Notes under the pieces: generated by a model
Databases searched by the model: none
The model's input: the letters and a program-made list of their open reading frames with translations, nothing else
Told to the model about the DNA's origin: nothing
Position numbers and translations under genes: made by a program
Shown: one piece after another, positions 5,494-12,577 of the stretch
Layout of the letters: every line of letters begins with the position of its first letter
How positions within the stretch are numbered: the stretch's first letter is position 1
IMG/VR virus record: IMGVR_UViG_3300032224_000293
Coordinates: 1 to 24,473 of that record
Reading direction: 5' to 3' (one strand)
Origin: a virus
Length of the DNA stretch: 24,473 nt

Positions 5494-6516
5494 ATGGCTG
5501 ACGGCGGCTGGGGTTCTGGCACATGGGGTCAGGCTGGCTGGGGTGATTCAGTCGTTGACCGGAGTGTTGCTGAAACTGCGACAGGGACGGATGACGTCTC
5601 CGCATTGGCCTCGTTGGGGTCTAGCGTCAGTGAAACAGCTACAGGATCGGATGCGGTCAGTGCATTAGCTACATTTGGGTCGGCGGTAAGTGAGACTGGT
5701 ACTGGGACGGATTTAGTAAGCGCCATACCAACGTATGGGGTATCGGTCAGTGAGAGCGGTACAGTTTCAGATGCAGTAAGTTCTACGCCCACTTATGGGG
5801 TGTCGGTTTCTGAAACGGGTACGGGTACAGACAGTGTTGCGGGAGCAATGACCTTTGGGTCGGCTGTCAGTGAAACAGGTACTGGAACAGATGCGGTAAG
5901 TGCGCTTGCAACGTTTGGTGCGGCGATCAGTGAAACGGGTACAGGGACAGATGCGATAAATGCCAAAGCTACTTTTGTAGCAAGCTTGAGTGAAACTGGA
6001 ACAGGAAGTGATGCGATAAGCGCGATACCTACATATGGGGTGTCAGTAAGCGAGAGCGCTACAGTATCGGATGAGGCGGTTGCATTTGCCAACTTCTTGG
6101 GCAGGATCACAGAGAGCGCGACAGGTACGGATACAGTGGCAGGGGCATTCACATTCTTGGCGTATATTGTTGAGAGTGTGACTGGAACGGATGCAGTAGC
6201 TGCCAATATATCTGTTGGGTCTTCTGTAAGTGAGTCGGCAAGCGGGTCTGATTCTGCGGCAGCAAAGGTTACGTTCAGCGGTGTTATTGCTGAGAGCGCA
6301 ACAGGATCGGATGTAGATGCGGCGCTGGCTTTGTTTAGGGCTTCCATTGTGGAGCTGGCAACGATATCGGATTTGGTGGTGGGGAGGCCTTTGTGGGAAA
6401 TTATTGATGACACGCAGACCGCAAACTGGCAAAATATCAACAACGTTCAGTCTTCGGGCTGGACACAGATAGGTGATACTCAGGACGCTGGGTGGGCACA
6501 GATCGACACGAACTAG
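5494..6516 (+). CDS. Tandem-repeat virion protein (14 x 20 residues) with Trp-rich ends
   Basis: A 340-residue protein in three parts. Residues 4-17 are Trp/Gly-rich (GGWGSGTWGQAGWG). Residues 23-302 are fourteen consecutive 20-residue repeats with core SVSETGTGTDAVSALATFG. The end (about 293-340) has four 11-residue units of the form W-x-x-I-x-x-x-Q or similar (LWEIIDDTQ, NWQNINNVQ, GWTQIGDTQ, GWAQID). There are almost no Lys, no Cys and few aromatics in the repeats, so an extended beta-helical or beta-solenoid rod is likely. It sits directly before the fibre gene (9-nt gap), which suggests a fibre, spike or fibre-adaptor role. The ATG at 5494, 7 nt after the previous stop, was chosen as start. 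I do not recognise a characterised homologue. Confidence 0.65.
   Translation: MADGGWGSGTWGQAGWGDSVVDRSVAETATGTDDVSALASLGSSVSETATGSDAVSALATFGSAVSETGTGTDLVSAIPTYGVSVSESGTVSDAVSSTPTYGVSVSETGTGTDSVAGAMTFGSAVSETGTGTDAVSALATFGAAISETGTGTDAINAKATFVASLSETGTGSDAISAIPTYGVSVSESATVSDEAVAFANFLGRITESATGTDTVAGAFTFLAYIVESVTGTDAVAANISVGSSVSESASGSDSAAAKVTFSGVIAESATGSDVDAALALFRASIVELATISDLVVGRPLWEIIDDTQTANWQNINNVQSSGWTQIGDTQDAGWAQIDTN
5560..6399 (+). repeat. Fourteen in-frame 60-bp repeats
   Basis: Fourteen uninterrupted units of exactly 60 bp encode the 20-residue repeats of the preceding entry. The protein pattern is much better conserved than the DNA, since synonymous positions differ widely between units. 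Units 3-5 resemble units 8-10 more than their neighbours (SAIPTYGVSVSES and VAGA-x-TF occur in both), which points to an ancient 300-bp segmental duplication. Confidence 0.85.
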
Positions 6517-6525
6517 GAGTATTGA

Positions 6526-8196
6526 ATGACGACAGCATACACATCACTATTGGGCTTGGCACTGCCAGTCACGGGCGAATTGAGCGGCACATGGGGCGAC
6601 ACTGTAAACAACTCCATTACATCTTTGCTCGACTCCGCAGTTGCCGGTACGACTAACGTAAGCACTGATGCAGATGTAACACTGACCACAACCACAGGCG
6701 CAGCAAACACAGCCCGTGAAGCTATTCTCTTATTCTCAGGTGCGCGTACAGCTCTTCGCACAATTACAGCGCCCGCCCAGTCAAAGGTTTATACAGTTAT
6801 CAACGCCACCACAGGCGGCTACTCTGTTAAGTTGGTAGGTGTTGGCCCAACTACTGGTGTGACGATTGTTGCTGGTGAGTCTGCTGTTTGTGCATGGAAC
6901 GGCTCTGACTTTGTGAAGGTGAGTAATACGGGCGGCACAGCTTCGTTCACCAACGTTACTGTTACAGGCACAACCACTTTATCTGGCCTGACTGCTTCTA
7001 CAGCACTGGCTCTGGATGCAAGCAAAAACGTAGTGAGCGTAACGAATACAGGTACAGGCAACAATGTCTTGTCTGCTTCGCCTACATTAACTGGTACTGT
7101 TGGTGGCGCAAGTTTAACTTTGAGTTCATTGACTTCTGGTCGCGTAACTTACGCAGGAGCATCTGGTCTTCTCCAAGACTCTGCCAACTTGCTATACAGC
7201 GGCACTGACCTGACTGTTTATGGCATTACAGTAGGCCGTGGTGGTGGTGCTCAATCATCTAATACTGCTGTTGGTGCTGGTGCGTTGGCGGCTTCAAGTA
7301 GTGGTCAATGTACTGCTATTGGTGGTTCTGCCTTAGCGGTAAATACAGCAATAAATAATACTGCTGTTGGATTTCAATCGTTACTTGCAAATACGTCTGG
7401 TATTAACAATGATGCTTTTGGATATGCCGCTTTATATTCAAATACAACAGGAACATACAATGTTGCAATAGGTGGATATAACTCTAATAGTCTATCTGCA
7501 TTATTTTCAAACACAACTGGAAGTGCTAATATTGCGGTTGGAAATGGTGCATTAAAGTCCAACACCACAGCATCTAACAACACTGCTGTTGGTTATCAGG
7601 CGGGTTATAGCACTACTGGGGCAGGGACAGGTATTACTGCTTTTGGTTATCAAGCCGCTTACACTCACACTACAACAAGCCCTAATTACGCAGATACATT
7701 TATTGGTTATCGTGCAGGATACTTAACTACAACTGGTGCTGATCTAACATTTATTGGCGGTTTTGCTGGCAATTCAAACACTACGGGTTCATATAATACT
7801 GCTGTAGGTGGAGGCTCTCTTTATGCCAACACAACCGCTTCTGCAAACACTGCTGTAGGCTACAACACATTAGTAGCAAATACTACTGGCGCAGACAACA
7901 TTGCAATGGGCGTTTCAGCACTATCGTCAAATACAACAGGCGCAAGCAATACTGCTCTTGGTCGTTCCGCACTTGCATCAAACACCACAGCAGCAAACAA
8001 TACTGCTGTAGGTTATCAAGCGTTGTACAGTAATACAACTAGCAACGGAAGTATTGCTATAGGCAAAGGTGCGCTTTACTCAAACACAGGCGCTATAAAT
8101 GTTGCTATTGGTTATGAAGCGGCTTATACAAACACCACGGCAACTCAAAACGTAGTCGTTGGCTATCAAGCGGGGTATAGCAGTACCACTGGATAA
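6526..8196 (+). CDS. Tail fibre, N-terminal 556 residues, ended by an in-frame TAA
   Basis: The frame starts with an N-terminal domain typical of phage fibres (TSLLGLALPVTGELSGTWGD; VYTVINATTGGYSVKLVGVG; CAWNGSDFVKV, residues about 5-130) that should attach to the tail. A beta linker follows, then from residue 246 repeats of about 17 residues built on NTAVGYQALYSNTTG. These resemble the NSVAIG head repeats of YadA-type trimeric adhesins, which fold as a left-handed beta-roll. Eighteen repeats precede the TAA at 8194-8196. The same frame then continues without a break to 9819, so this product lacks 22 repeats and the C-terminal domain. If the stop were sense, the fibre would be 1097 residues. 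No close ribosome-binding site restarts translation after the stop. Alternatives: sequencing error, strain mixture, natural truncation or a switchable allele. Confidence 0.8.
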   Translation: MTTAYTSLLGLALPVTGELSGTWGDTVNNSITSLLDSAVAGTTNVSTDADVTLTTTTGAANTAREAILLFSGARTALRTITAPAQSKVYTVINATTGGYSVKLVGVGPTTGVTIVAGESAVCAWNGSDFVKVSNTGGTASFTNVTVTGTTTLSGLTASTALALDASKNVVSVTNTGTGNNVLSASPTLTGTVGGASLTLSSLTSGRVTYAGASGLLQDSANLLYSGTDLTVYGITVGRGGGAQSSNTAVGAGALAASSSGQCTAIGGSALAVNTAINNTAVGFQSLLANTSGINNDAFGYAALYSNTTGTYNVAIGGYNSNSLSALFSNTTGSANIAVGNGALKSNTTASNNTAVGYQAGYSTTGAGTGITAFGYQAAYTHTTTSPNYADTFIGYRAGYLTTTGADLTFIGGFAGNSNTTGSYNTAVGGGSLYANTTASANTAVGYNTLVANTTGADNIAMGVSALSSNTTGASNTALGRSALASNTTAANNTAVGYQALYSNTTSNGSIAIGKGALYSNTGAINVAIGYEAAYTNTTATQNVVVGYQAGYSSTTG

Positions 8197-9315
8197 TTTG
8201 CGGCAGTTGGCTCTCAGGCTCTGTACAGTAACACCACTGGTATTGATAATGCCGCTTTTGGTCGTTATCGAGTGTTGTATTCCAACACGACAGGAAGCTA
8301 TAACTCGGCTTTTGGCGACAGGTCGATGTACACAAACTCAACTGGTGCTAATAACACCGCTGTTGGATGGGCCGCTCTATACTCTAACACCACAGCTTCA
8401 AACAACACTGCTGTAGGTTATCAAACGCTTTACGCTAATACAACAGGAACTCAAAATACTGCAATTGGCGCATATTCAGCGGCTTCAACAACAACTGGAT
8501 ATTACAATACGTCTGTTGGCGTTACTTCTTTTAATTCAAATACAACTGGAATAGCAAATTCAGTATTTGGTACTCAGGCACTTCAATTCAACACAACTGG
8601 AAACTACAACACAGCGCTTGGTATGCAAGCATTAGCTGGTAACACCACAGCATCACAAAACACTGCAGTAGGTTATCAGGCTGGTTACTCAAATACTACA
8701 GGTGCAAGTAACTTAACAATTGGTGCTTACTCTGGTTATTCTGGTAATGGAAGCACAAGAAATACTTTTGTCGGAAATGGCTCTGGATACTATGTCACTA
8801 CTGGTAATGATAATGTGGGCGTTGGTTATGGAGCGCTTGCCTATAACAACCCAAATGCAACTGGTTCAAATAACACAGCAGTTGGCAAGGAAGCATTAGC
8901 TTATAACACCACAGTAAATAACAACACTGCTATTGGTTTTCAGGCTGGGTATACCAATACGACAGGAACTGGCATCACAGCGGTTGGCGCGTCTGTTCTT
9001 TACAGCAATACAACTGGTGTTGGAAATACAGCGGTTGGAGGTGTTCATTCTGGTTCAGTTAACCCTGCTTTGTACGCAAATACAACGGGTGGTTACAACA
9101 CCGCTGTTGGCTCTGGCGCACTGACTGTTAACACTACAGGCTCTTACAATACTGCAACAGGGCATTCGGCAGGCACTTCAAACACGGGTACGGCTAATTC
9201 TTACTATGGGGCAAACGCTGGTCTTTCCACCACATCTGGCTCTAATAATGCTTTCTTTGGCGCTGGCGCTGGTTATTACGTCAGTACGGGCTCTAAAAAT
9301 ACCATCATTGGCGGC
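7261..9315 (+). repeat. About forty YadA-head-like repeats of ~51 bp
   Basis: The N-T-A-V-G core (variants NTAIG, NVAIG, NAAFG, NTFVG) recurs about 40 times with a usual spacing of 17 codons, occasionally 16 or longer. Eighteen copies lie before the TAA at 8194 and 22 after. Many units share SNTTG or NTTASN between cores. The array has the same frame and composition on both sides of the stop, so it was one continuous reading frame. Confidence 0.85.
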
Positions 9316-9819
9316 TTTTCAGGCAACCAAGGTGGCCTAGACATTCGCACGTCAAACAACAACGTTGTTCTGTCTGATGGGGATGGAAACCCATTAGGAT
9401 ATCTCAACAGTGCTGGAAGTTTCTTTCTTGGCGCTACAAGCGCACTATCTGGCGGTAGTGCAGATAGACTTTTTCAGATTACATCAGGCACAAATGCTGT
9501 CGGCACTGCTAATAGCAACGGTTACATTGTTTATACAAAAAGTATTGAAGCTAATACAGCCACCACAATTTTGACTCCCGCAGGAATTGACCAGTGGGCT
9601 GGCGTAATTTTAATTTCTTATGTTCGCGATGCTGACCAAAACCGTTCCGGTATGTTGATGTCTCGGTACAAATACAACAGAACATTTACAACATTGTTGT
9701 CAGATTCACAAAATTCAGGTGCAACTTTTTCTATAAGCGGTAGCAATATTCAAGTAACAATTGGCGGTGCTGGAACTTATTTATGTCAAATTTCAATCTG
9801 GGGTGGAGCAGGAACCTAA
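8197..9819 (+). pseudogene. Tail fibre, C-terminal 540 codons downstream of the in-frame TAA
   Basis: This is the direct in-frame continuation of the fibre frame: FAAVGSQALYSNTTG follows the stop immediately and the repeat series continues. After the repeats comes the connector VVLSDGDGNPLGYLNSAGSF, frequent at the end of fibre repeat regions, and then a C-terminal domain of about 120 residues (DQWAGVILISYVRDADQN, GMLMSRYKYN, ending YLCQISIWGGAGT), probably the receptor-contacting or trimerising tip. The only early in-frame start candidate, a GTG at 8272, has no Shine-Dalgarno and lies inside a repeat, so independent translation is unlikely. With the TAA as sequenced this part is untranslated, yet it has no further stops, which suggests the interruption is recent or artefactual. 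Confidence 0.7.
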
Positions 9820-9820
9820 T

Positions 9821-10144
9821 ATGAACTACACATGGACTATCAATCAAATGGACTGTTACCCTCAATATGAGGGTCAGGTTAATGTTGTTTGGAATGCAGT
9901 TTGGAAACTTTCTGCAACAGACGGCATTACTACTTGCTATATCACTGGCAATCAAGCTTTAACTTATGTTGCTGGAACGGCGTATACACCATATAGCGAA
10001 TTAACAGAAGCACAAGTTGTTGGATGGGTTCAAGAGGCAATGGGTGCTGATGCCGTTGCAGCAAATGAGCAAATAGTAAACAATCTTGTTGTAGAAACAG
10101 TAGTTCCTGCAACGTATCAACCACCACTACCTTGGAGTAATTAA
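9821..10144 (+). CDS. Small fibre-associated protein (DUF7936-like)
   Basis: A 107-residue protein. The ATG at 9821, one base after the fibre stop, is chosen because it gives MNYTWTINQMDCYPQYEGQ, the N-terminus I recall for a family of small proteins encoded after phage fibres (DUF7936-like, unverified). The middle (VVWNAVWKLSATDG, TYVAGTAYTPYSEL) is beta-structured, followed by the helical LTEAQVVGWVQEAMGADAV and a proline-rich C-terminus (YQPPLPW). It may be a fibre chaperone or a small tail protein; there is no direct evidence for either. It is followed after 1 nt by the next small gene. Confidence 0.6.
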   Translation: MNYTWTINQMDCYPQYEGQVNVVWNAVWKLSATDGITTCYITGNQALTYVAGTAYTPYSELTEAQVVGWVQEAMGADAVAANEQIVNNLVVETVVPATYQPPLPWSN

Positions 10145-10145
10145 A

Positions 10146-10367
10146 ATGACTATTGAAACACAAACCCCTACCGCAGAAGAAATTGCCAAGCACTACAGTG
10201 CCGCAATGGATTCCGTCAACCTGATTAACGCAGGACAGCCAGAAAAAATGTCTGACGAAGACTGGGCTGACACTGTTGCTCGTAACAAAGAGCACCTCAA
10301 AATCATGTTGGCTAAAGACTTCTGGACAACAGAAGACCTGACACCCCTGCGTACAGCATCAGCATAA
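10146..10367 (+). CDS. Small acidic phage protein
   Basis: A 73-residue, mostly helical and soluble protein: MTIETQTPTAEEIAKHYSAA, VNLINAGQPEKMSDEDWADT and HLKIMLAKDFWTTEDLTPL. I recognise it as a recurring small gene near fibre genes in related phages, without known function. It begins 1 nt after the preceding stop and is separated by 12 nt from the homing endonuclease. It has no membrane segment or catalytic motif. Confidence 0.6.
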   Translation: MTIETQTPTAEEIAKHYSAAMDSVNLINAGQPEKMSDEDWADTVARNKEHLKIMLAKDFWTTEDLTPLRTASA

Positions 10368-10379
10368 CGGGAAGCCACA

Positions 10380-11069
10380 ATGACCGCCTTCTATGTGTAT
10401 GAACACATCCGCAAGGATACGGGGGCGGTCTTTTATGTTGGCAAAGGGCGCGGTAATCGGCGCTGCTCACAACGCGACAGGAACCAATATTGGCACAATG
10501 TTGTAAATAAGGCTGGCGGGTTTGATTTCCGTGTTGTTTGTGAAGACCAGTCTGAAGAATTGATATTGCTTGCTGAAATGGAAAAAATTGACCAGCTGCG
10601 GACGCTGGGTGTGACGCTTGTTAACTTGACCGATGGCGGTGAAGGAATTACGGGCCTGAAGCACTCAGAAGAAAGCAAACAATTGATGAGTCAAAAACTC
10701 AAAGGCAAAAGCCACAAGCATACGCCTGAGTCAATTGAGAAAATTAGGCAAGCAAATACGGGTGTTGTTTTTTCTGATGAACGCAAGGAAAAGTTGCGGC
10801 AAAAGGCTTTGGGCAGAAAGATGCCACCTCATGTAAGAGAAGCTCTTAGTGAGAAAATGAAGTCGTTTAAACATTCAGAAGAAACCAAAGAGCATTTGAG
10901 GCAAGTAAACCTTGGTCGCAAACATACGCCAGAAGCTTTAGCAAAGATGAGCGCATGGCAGAAAGATAGACCAAAGTTAATTTGCCCACATTGCAACAAG
11001 GCCGCTAGCGTTGGCATGGCTAAACGTTGGCATTTTGATAACTGTAAAATGAAAGATACAAATGGCTAA
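10380..11069 (+). CDS. Free-standing GIY-YIG homing endonuclease
   Basis: A 229-residue protein. The catalytic domain has YVY (residues 5-7) and YVG (19-21), the two halves of the GIY-YIG signature, then Arg24/Arg27 and a Glu in LAEMEKIDQL (66 or 68) as likely catalytic residues. VNLTDGGEG (81-89) closes the domain as in other phage members. Several NUMOD3-type DNA-binding motifs follow (GLKHSEESKQLMSQKLKG, KHTPESIEKIRQ, GRKHTPEALAKM). A C-terminal Cys2-His-Cys finger (CPHC ... HFDNC) is also typical of these enzymes. They cut DNA of relatives lacking the gene and spread by repair. It lies between two small late genes and overlaps the next by 8 nt, as expected for an inserted selfish gene tolerated inside an operon. 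GGGAAG before the start serves as ribosome-binding site. Confidence 0.92.
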   Translation: MTAFYVYEHIRKDTGAVFYVGKGRGNRRCSQRDRNQYWHNVVNKAGGFDFRVVCEDQSEELILLAEMEKIDQLRTLGVTLVNLTDGGEGITGLKHSEESKQLMSQKLKGKSHKHTPESIEKIRQANTGVVFSDERKEKLRQKALGRKMPPHVREALSEKMKSFKHSEETKEHLRQVNLGRKHTPEALAKMSAWQKDRPKLICPHCNKAASVGMAKRWHFDNCKMKDTNG

Positions 11070-11298
11070 AGACACGAAAAACGCCGTTTTAATCGATGGG
11101 CAAGAGTACCAAGTAGAAGATTTGACTCAGCAACAGCAAGCATTGCTTTCGCACGTTGCCGATTTAGATCGCAAGTTGGATTCAGCAAGATTTTCTGTGG
11201 ATCAGCTTCAAGTGGGCCGCAATGCCTTCTTTGAGTTACTGAAACAAGCGTTGGAAGCCAAGCCTGAAGAGGCGGTTACTGACGTAGAACCCAAGTAA
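11062..11298 (+). CDS. Small coiled-coil phage protein (DUF6447-like)
   Basis: A 78-residue acidic protein. It begins MAKDTKNAVLIDGQEYQVED, where the short IDGQEY beta turn is typical, followed by one long helix (QQQALLSHVADLDRKLDSAR, then FFELLKQALEAKPEE) with heptad-like hydrophobics. The pattern recalls the DUF6447 family of small phage proteins, which I could not verify. Its first 8 nt overlap the homing endonuclease, so that insertion left its start intact, but its ribosome-binding site is now inside the endonuclease gene and weak. Function unknown. Confidence 0.6.
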   Translation: MAKDTKNAVLIDGQEYQVEDLTQQQQALLSHVADLDRKLDSARFSVDQLQVGRNAFFELLKQALEAKPEEAVTDVEPK

Positions 11299-11313
11299 GG
11301 GGTTAGGCAATGA

Positions 11314-11601
11314 ATGATGCGCTGGTTCTCGGTACTGCTTATTTCCCTAGTGTTTTGGGCAAGTGCCAAGAGTCCGTGCATCGTTTCAGATTTTTATGCG
11401 CTAAGCGGGATACATGAGCCAACACTGCGCTACATTGAGTTATCTCGGTGGCTGACAACAAACGGCGACAACTGTAGCTCGGAACAGCTTGTAGGAATCT
11501 GGAACAACCTAGCTCTATGGGCGGGCGTGGCTGACAGTGCGGAGCTTAGATCAAAGGTTCTTTACTACTATGCACGAGCAATGGAGCGGGAGAAGAAATG
11601 A
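11314..11601 (+). CDS. Exported small protein with signal peptide
   Basis: A 95-residue protein. The N-terminus MMRWFSVLLISLVFWASAKS has a positive end, a hydrophobic core and an ASA-K cleavage-like site; no lipobox is seen. The mature part carries two Cys (SPCIVSDF; GDNCSSEQ) that could pair in the periplasm, followed by helices (GIWNNLALWAGVADSAELRS). The start could be either of two adjacent ATGs (11314 or 11317). The next gene starts in the ATGA overlap with its stop. Placement at the head of the lysis cluster suggests an accessory lysis role such as a spanin-like or periplasmic protein, but no family match is certain. Confidence 0.6.
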   Translation: MMRWFSVLLISLVFWASAKSPCIVSDFYALSGIHEPTLRYIELSRWLTTNGDNCSSEQLVGIWNNLALWAGVADSAELRSKVLYYYARAMEREKK

Positions 11602-11837
11602 AGGTCAGCTACGACAAGTGGTATCCAGTTGTTCAGCCCCAAGCTATGGTGCAGCAGGAAGCATTTATTAAGCGGGTGGAAAAGCAGAACGCAGAACACG
11701 CCTTGCAAGTGCAGATTGACAGTACGGTGAAGAAGTTTCACCAGTATGAGTATGAGATTTATGAGTACAGGATGCGACAGGTAACGCTGAACATCCAGAT
11801 TGCAAACCTTAAGCGCGACATTGACCAACTAGTGTGA
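11598..11837 (+). CDS. Small coiled-coil protein
   Basis: A 79-residue cytosolic protein beginning MKVSYDKWYPVVQPQAMVQQ and continuing as a long amphipathic helix rich in Gln, Glu, Lys and Tyr (YEYEIYEYRMRQVTLNIQI), ending LKRDIDQLV. No signal or membrane segment. It starts in the ATGA overlap with the exported-protein gene and the next membrane-protein gene follows after 7 nt. I have seen similar short proteins at this position in related phages, but no function is known to me. Confidence 0.55.
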   Translation: MKVSYDKWYPVVQPQAMVQQEAFIKRVEKQNAEHALQVQIDSTVKKFHQYEYEIYEYRMRQVTLNIQIANLKRDIDQLV

Positions 11838-11844
11838 GGGCAAC

Positions 11845-12075
11845 ATGGAAGATTCAAGAAACAAACTGACATTCTGGGTGACATTTATGGTGAGCGCAAC
11901 GCTTTGCCTGTGCATCCTTGGAATGGTATCGGCCTTCCTTCTCGGCCTGTGGGCTAAAGAAGTGGATAACGCTGAGATCTTTTCTATGCTTCACCCCGCT
12001 TTTCAAACCATCATTGGTGGCTTTATTGGCCTTTTAGCGGGCGTAAAACTTTCACAGAATCAGGATGAAAAATGA
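11845..12075 (+). CDS. Two-TM membrane protein, holin candidate
   Basis: A 76-residue protein with two predicted membrane helices: about residues 9-32 (FWVTFMVSATLCLCILGMVS and onward) and about 52-67 (FQTIIGGFIGLLAGVKL), separated by a short charged loop (WAKEVDNAEIF), with a polar tail QNQDEK. Size and topology fit a small class II-type holin or antiholin. Its stop overlaps the next start as ATGA. Because a more recognisable holin lies just downstream, this one may be an antiholin or accessory membrane protein. Confidence 0.6.
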   Translation: MEDSRNKLTFWVTFMVSATLCLCILGMVSAFLLGLWAKEVDNAEIFSMLHPAFQTIIGGFIGLLAGVKLSQNQDEK

Positions 12076-12173
12076 TTGATATGTTGATTGGCATGACGAT
12101 TGGTGCTTTGTTTATTTTTGTCGTGTCATTCCTGCACAACCTCATTTCAGTTTGGACAAAGGATAAAAAATGA
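12072..12173 (+). CDS. 33-residue single-TM microprotein
   Basis: A short frame starts in the ATGA overlap with the preceding membrane protein and ends in an ATGA overlap with the GTA-type holin. It encodes MIDMLIGMTIGALFIFVVSF, then LHNLISVWTKDKK: one hydrophobic helix (about residues 4-26) with a basic tail, consistent with inner-membrane insertion, positive end inside. Double ATGA coupling and membrane-like composition argue that it is a real gene despite its size. A role as antiholin or holin partner is inference from position. Confidence 0.55.
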   Translation: MIDMLIGMTIGALFIFVVSFLHNLISVWTKDKK

Positions 12174-12577
12174 TTGGACTAGACGCACTTTTAAACGTGG
12201 GCGGCAAGCTCATCGACAAGCTCATCCCAGACCCAGAAGCTAAAGCCAAAGCCCAGATGGACTTGGCTAAGATGGCTCAAGATGGTGAGTTGGCAAAAAT
12301 GGCTAACGAAACCGAGTTATACAAAACCGAACAAAACAACCTGACCCAGCGCGTTCAGGCAGACATGGCATCCGACTCTTGGTTGTCAAAGAACATTCGC
12401 CCCATGACGCTGATCTTCTTGCTGGTGGCTTACTCTGGCTTTGCTATTGCGTCTATCTTTGAATACGAAACCCGTGGCGCTTATGTTGAACTACTCGGTC
12501 AATGGGGAATGTTAGTAATGTCGTTCTACTTTGGCGGCAGAACGCTTGAGAAAATTACCGACAGGGTGAAAAAATGA
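12170..12577 (+). CDS. Holin, 3TM / GTA-type
   Basis: A 135-residue protein. The cytosolic N-terminal half is an amphipathic helix with IDKLIPDPEAKAKAQMDLAK, typical of the 'holin of 3TMs, for gene-transfer release' family. SWLSKNIRPMTLIFLLVAYS then starts the membrane region, with hydrophobic segments at about residues 80-96 and 108-124 (WGMLVMSFYFGGRTLEK). It would form the inner-membrane lesions that let the endolysin through or trigger lysis. It starts in an ATGA overlap with the microprotein, and the M15 peptidase starts in an ATGA overlap with its stop, the usual holin-endolysin pairing. Confidence 0.8.
   Translation: MIGLDALLNVGGKLIDKLIPDPEAKAKAQMDLAKMAQDGELAKMANETELYKTEQNNLTQRVQADMASDSWLSKNIRPMTLIFLLVAYSGFAIASIFEYETRGAYVELLGQWGMLVMSFYFGGRTLEKITDRVKK

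Noticed and set aside
5793-6443. 216-codon minus-strand frame across the 60-bp repeats
   Set aside because: It arises because a repeated coding pattern leaves the antisense frame open; no start context, no family resemblance, and the plus-strand repeat protein explains the DNA.
8194-8196. Reassigned TAA codon or alternative genetic code
   Set aside because: Other genes in the window end at TAA in sensible places with a new gene starting directly after (for example 1006, 9819, 10367, 11298), so TAA is used as a stop here.
7261-9315. CRISPR-like array because of regular ~51-bp repeats
   Set aside because: Units are all coding in one frame, degenerate and without conserved palindromic repeats or unique spacers; they are protein repeats.
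8272-9819. Independent fibre gene starting at the GTG at 8272
   Set aside because: The GTG lies inside a repeat unit, has no Shine-Dalgarno, and the frame is open from the TAA onward. It is better read as the remainder of the interrupted fibre.
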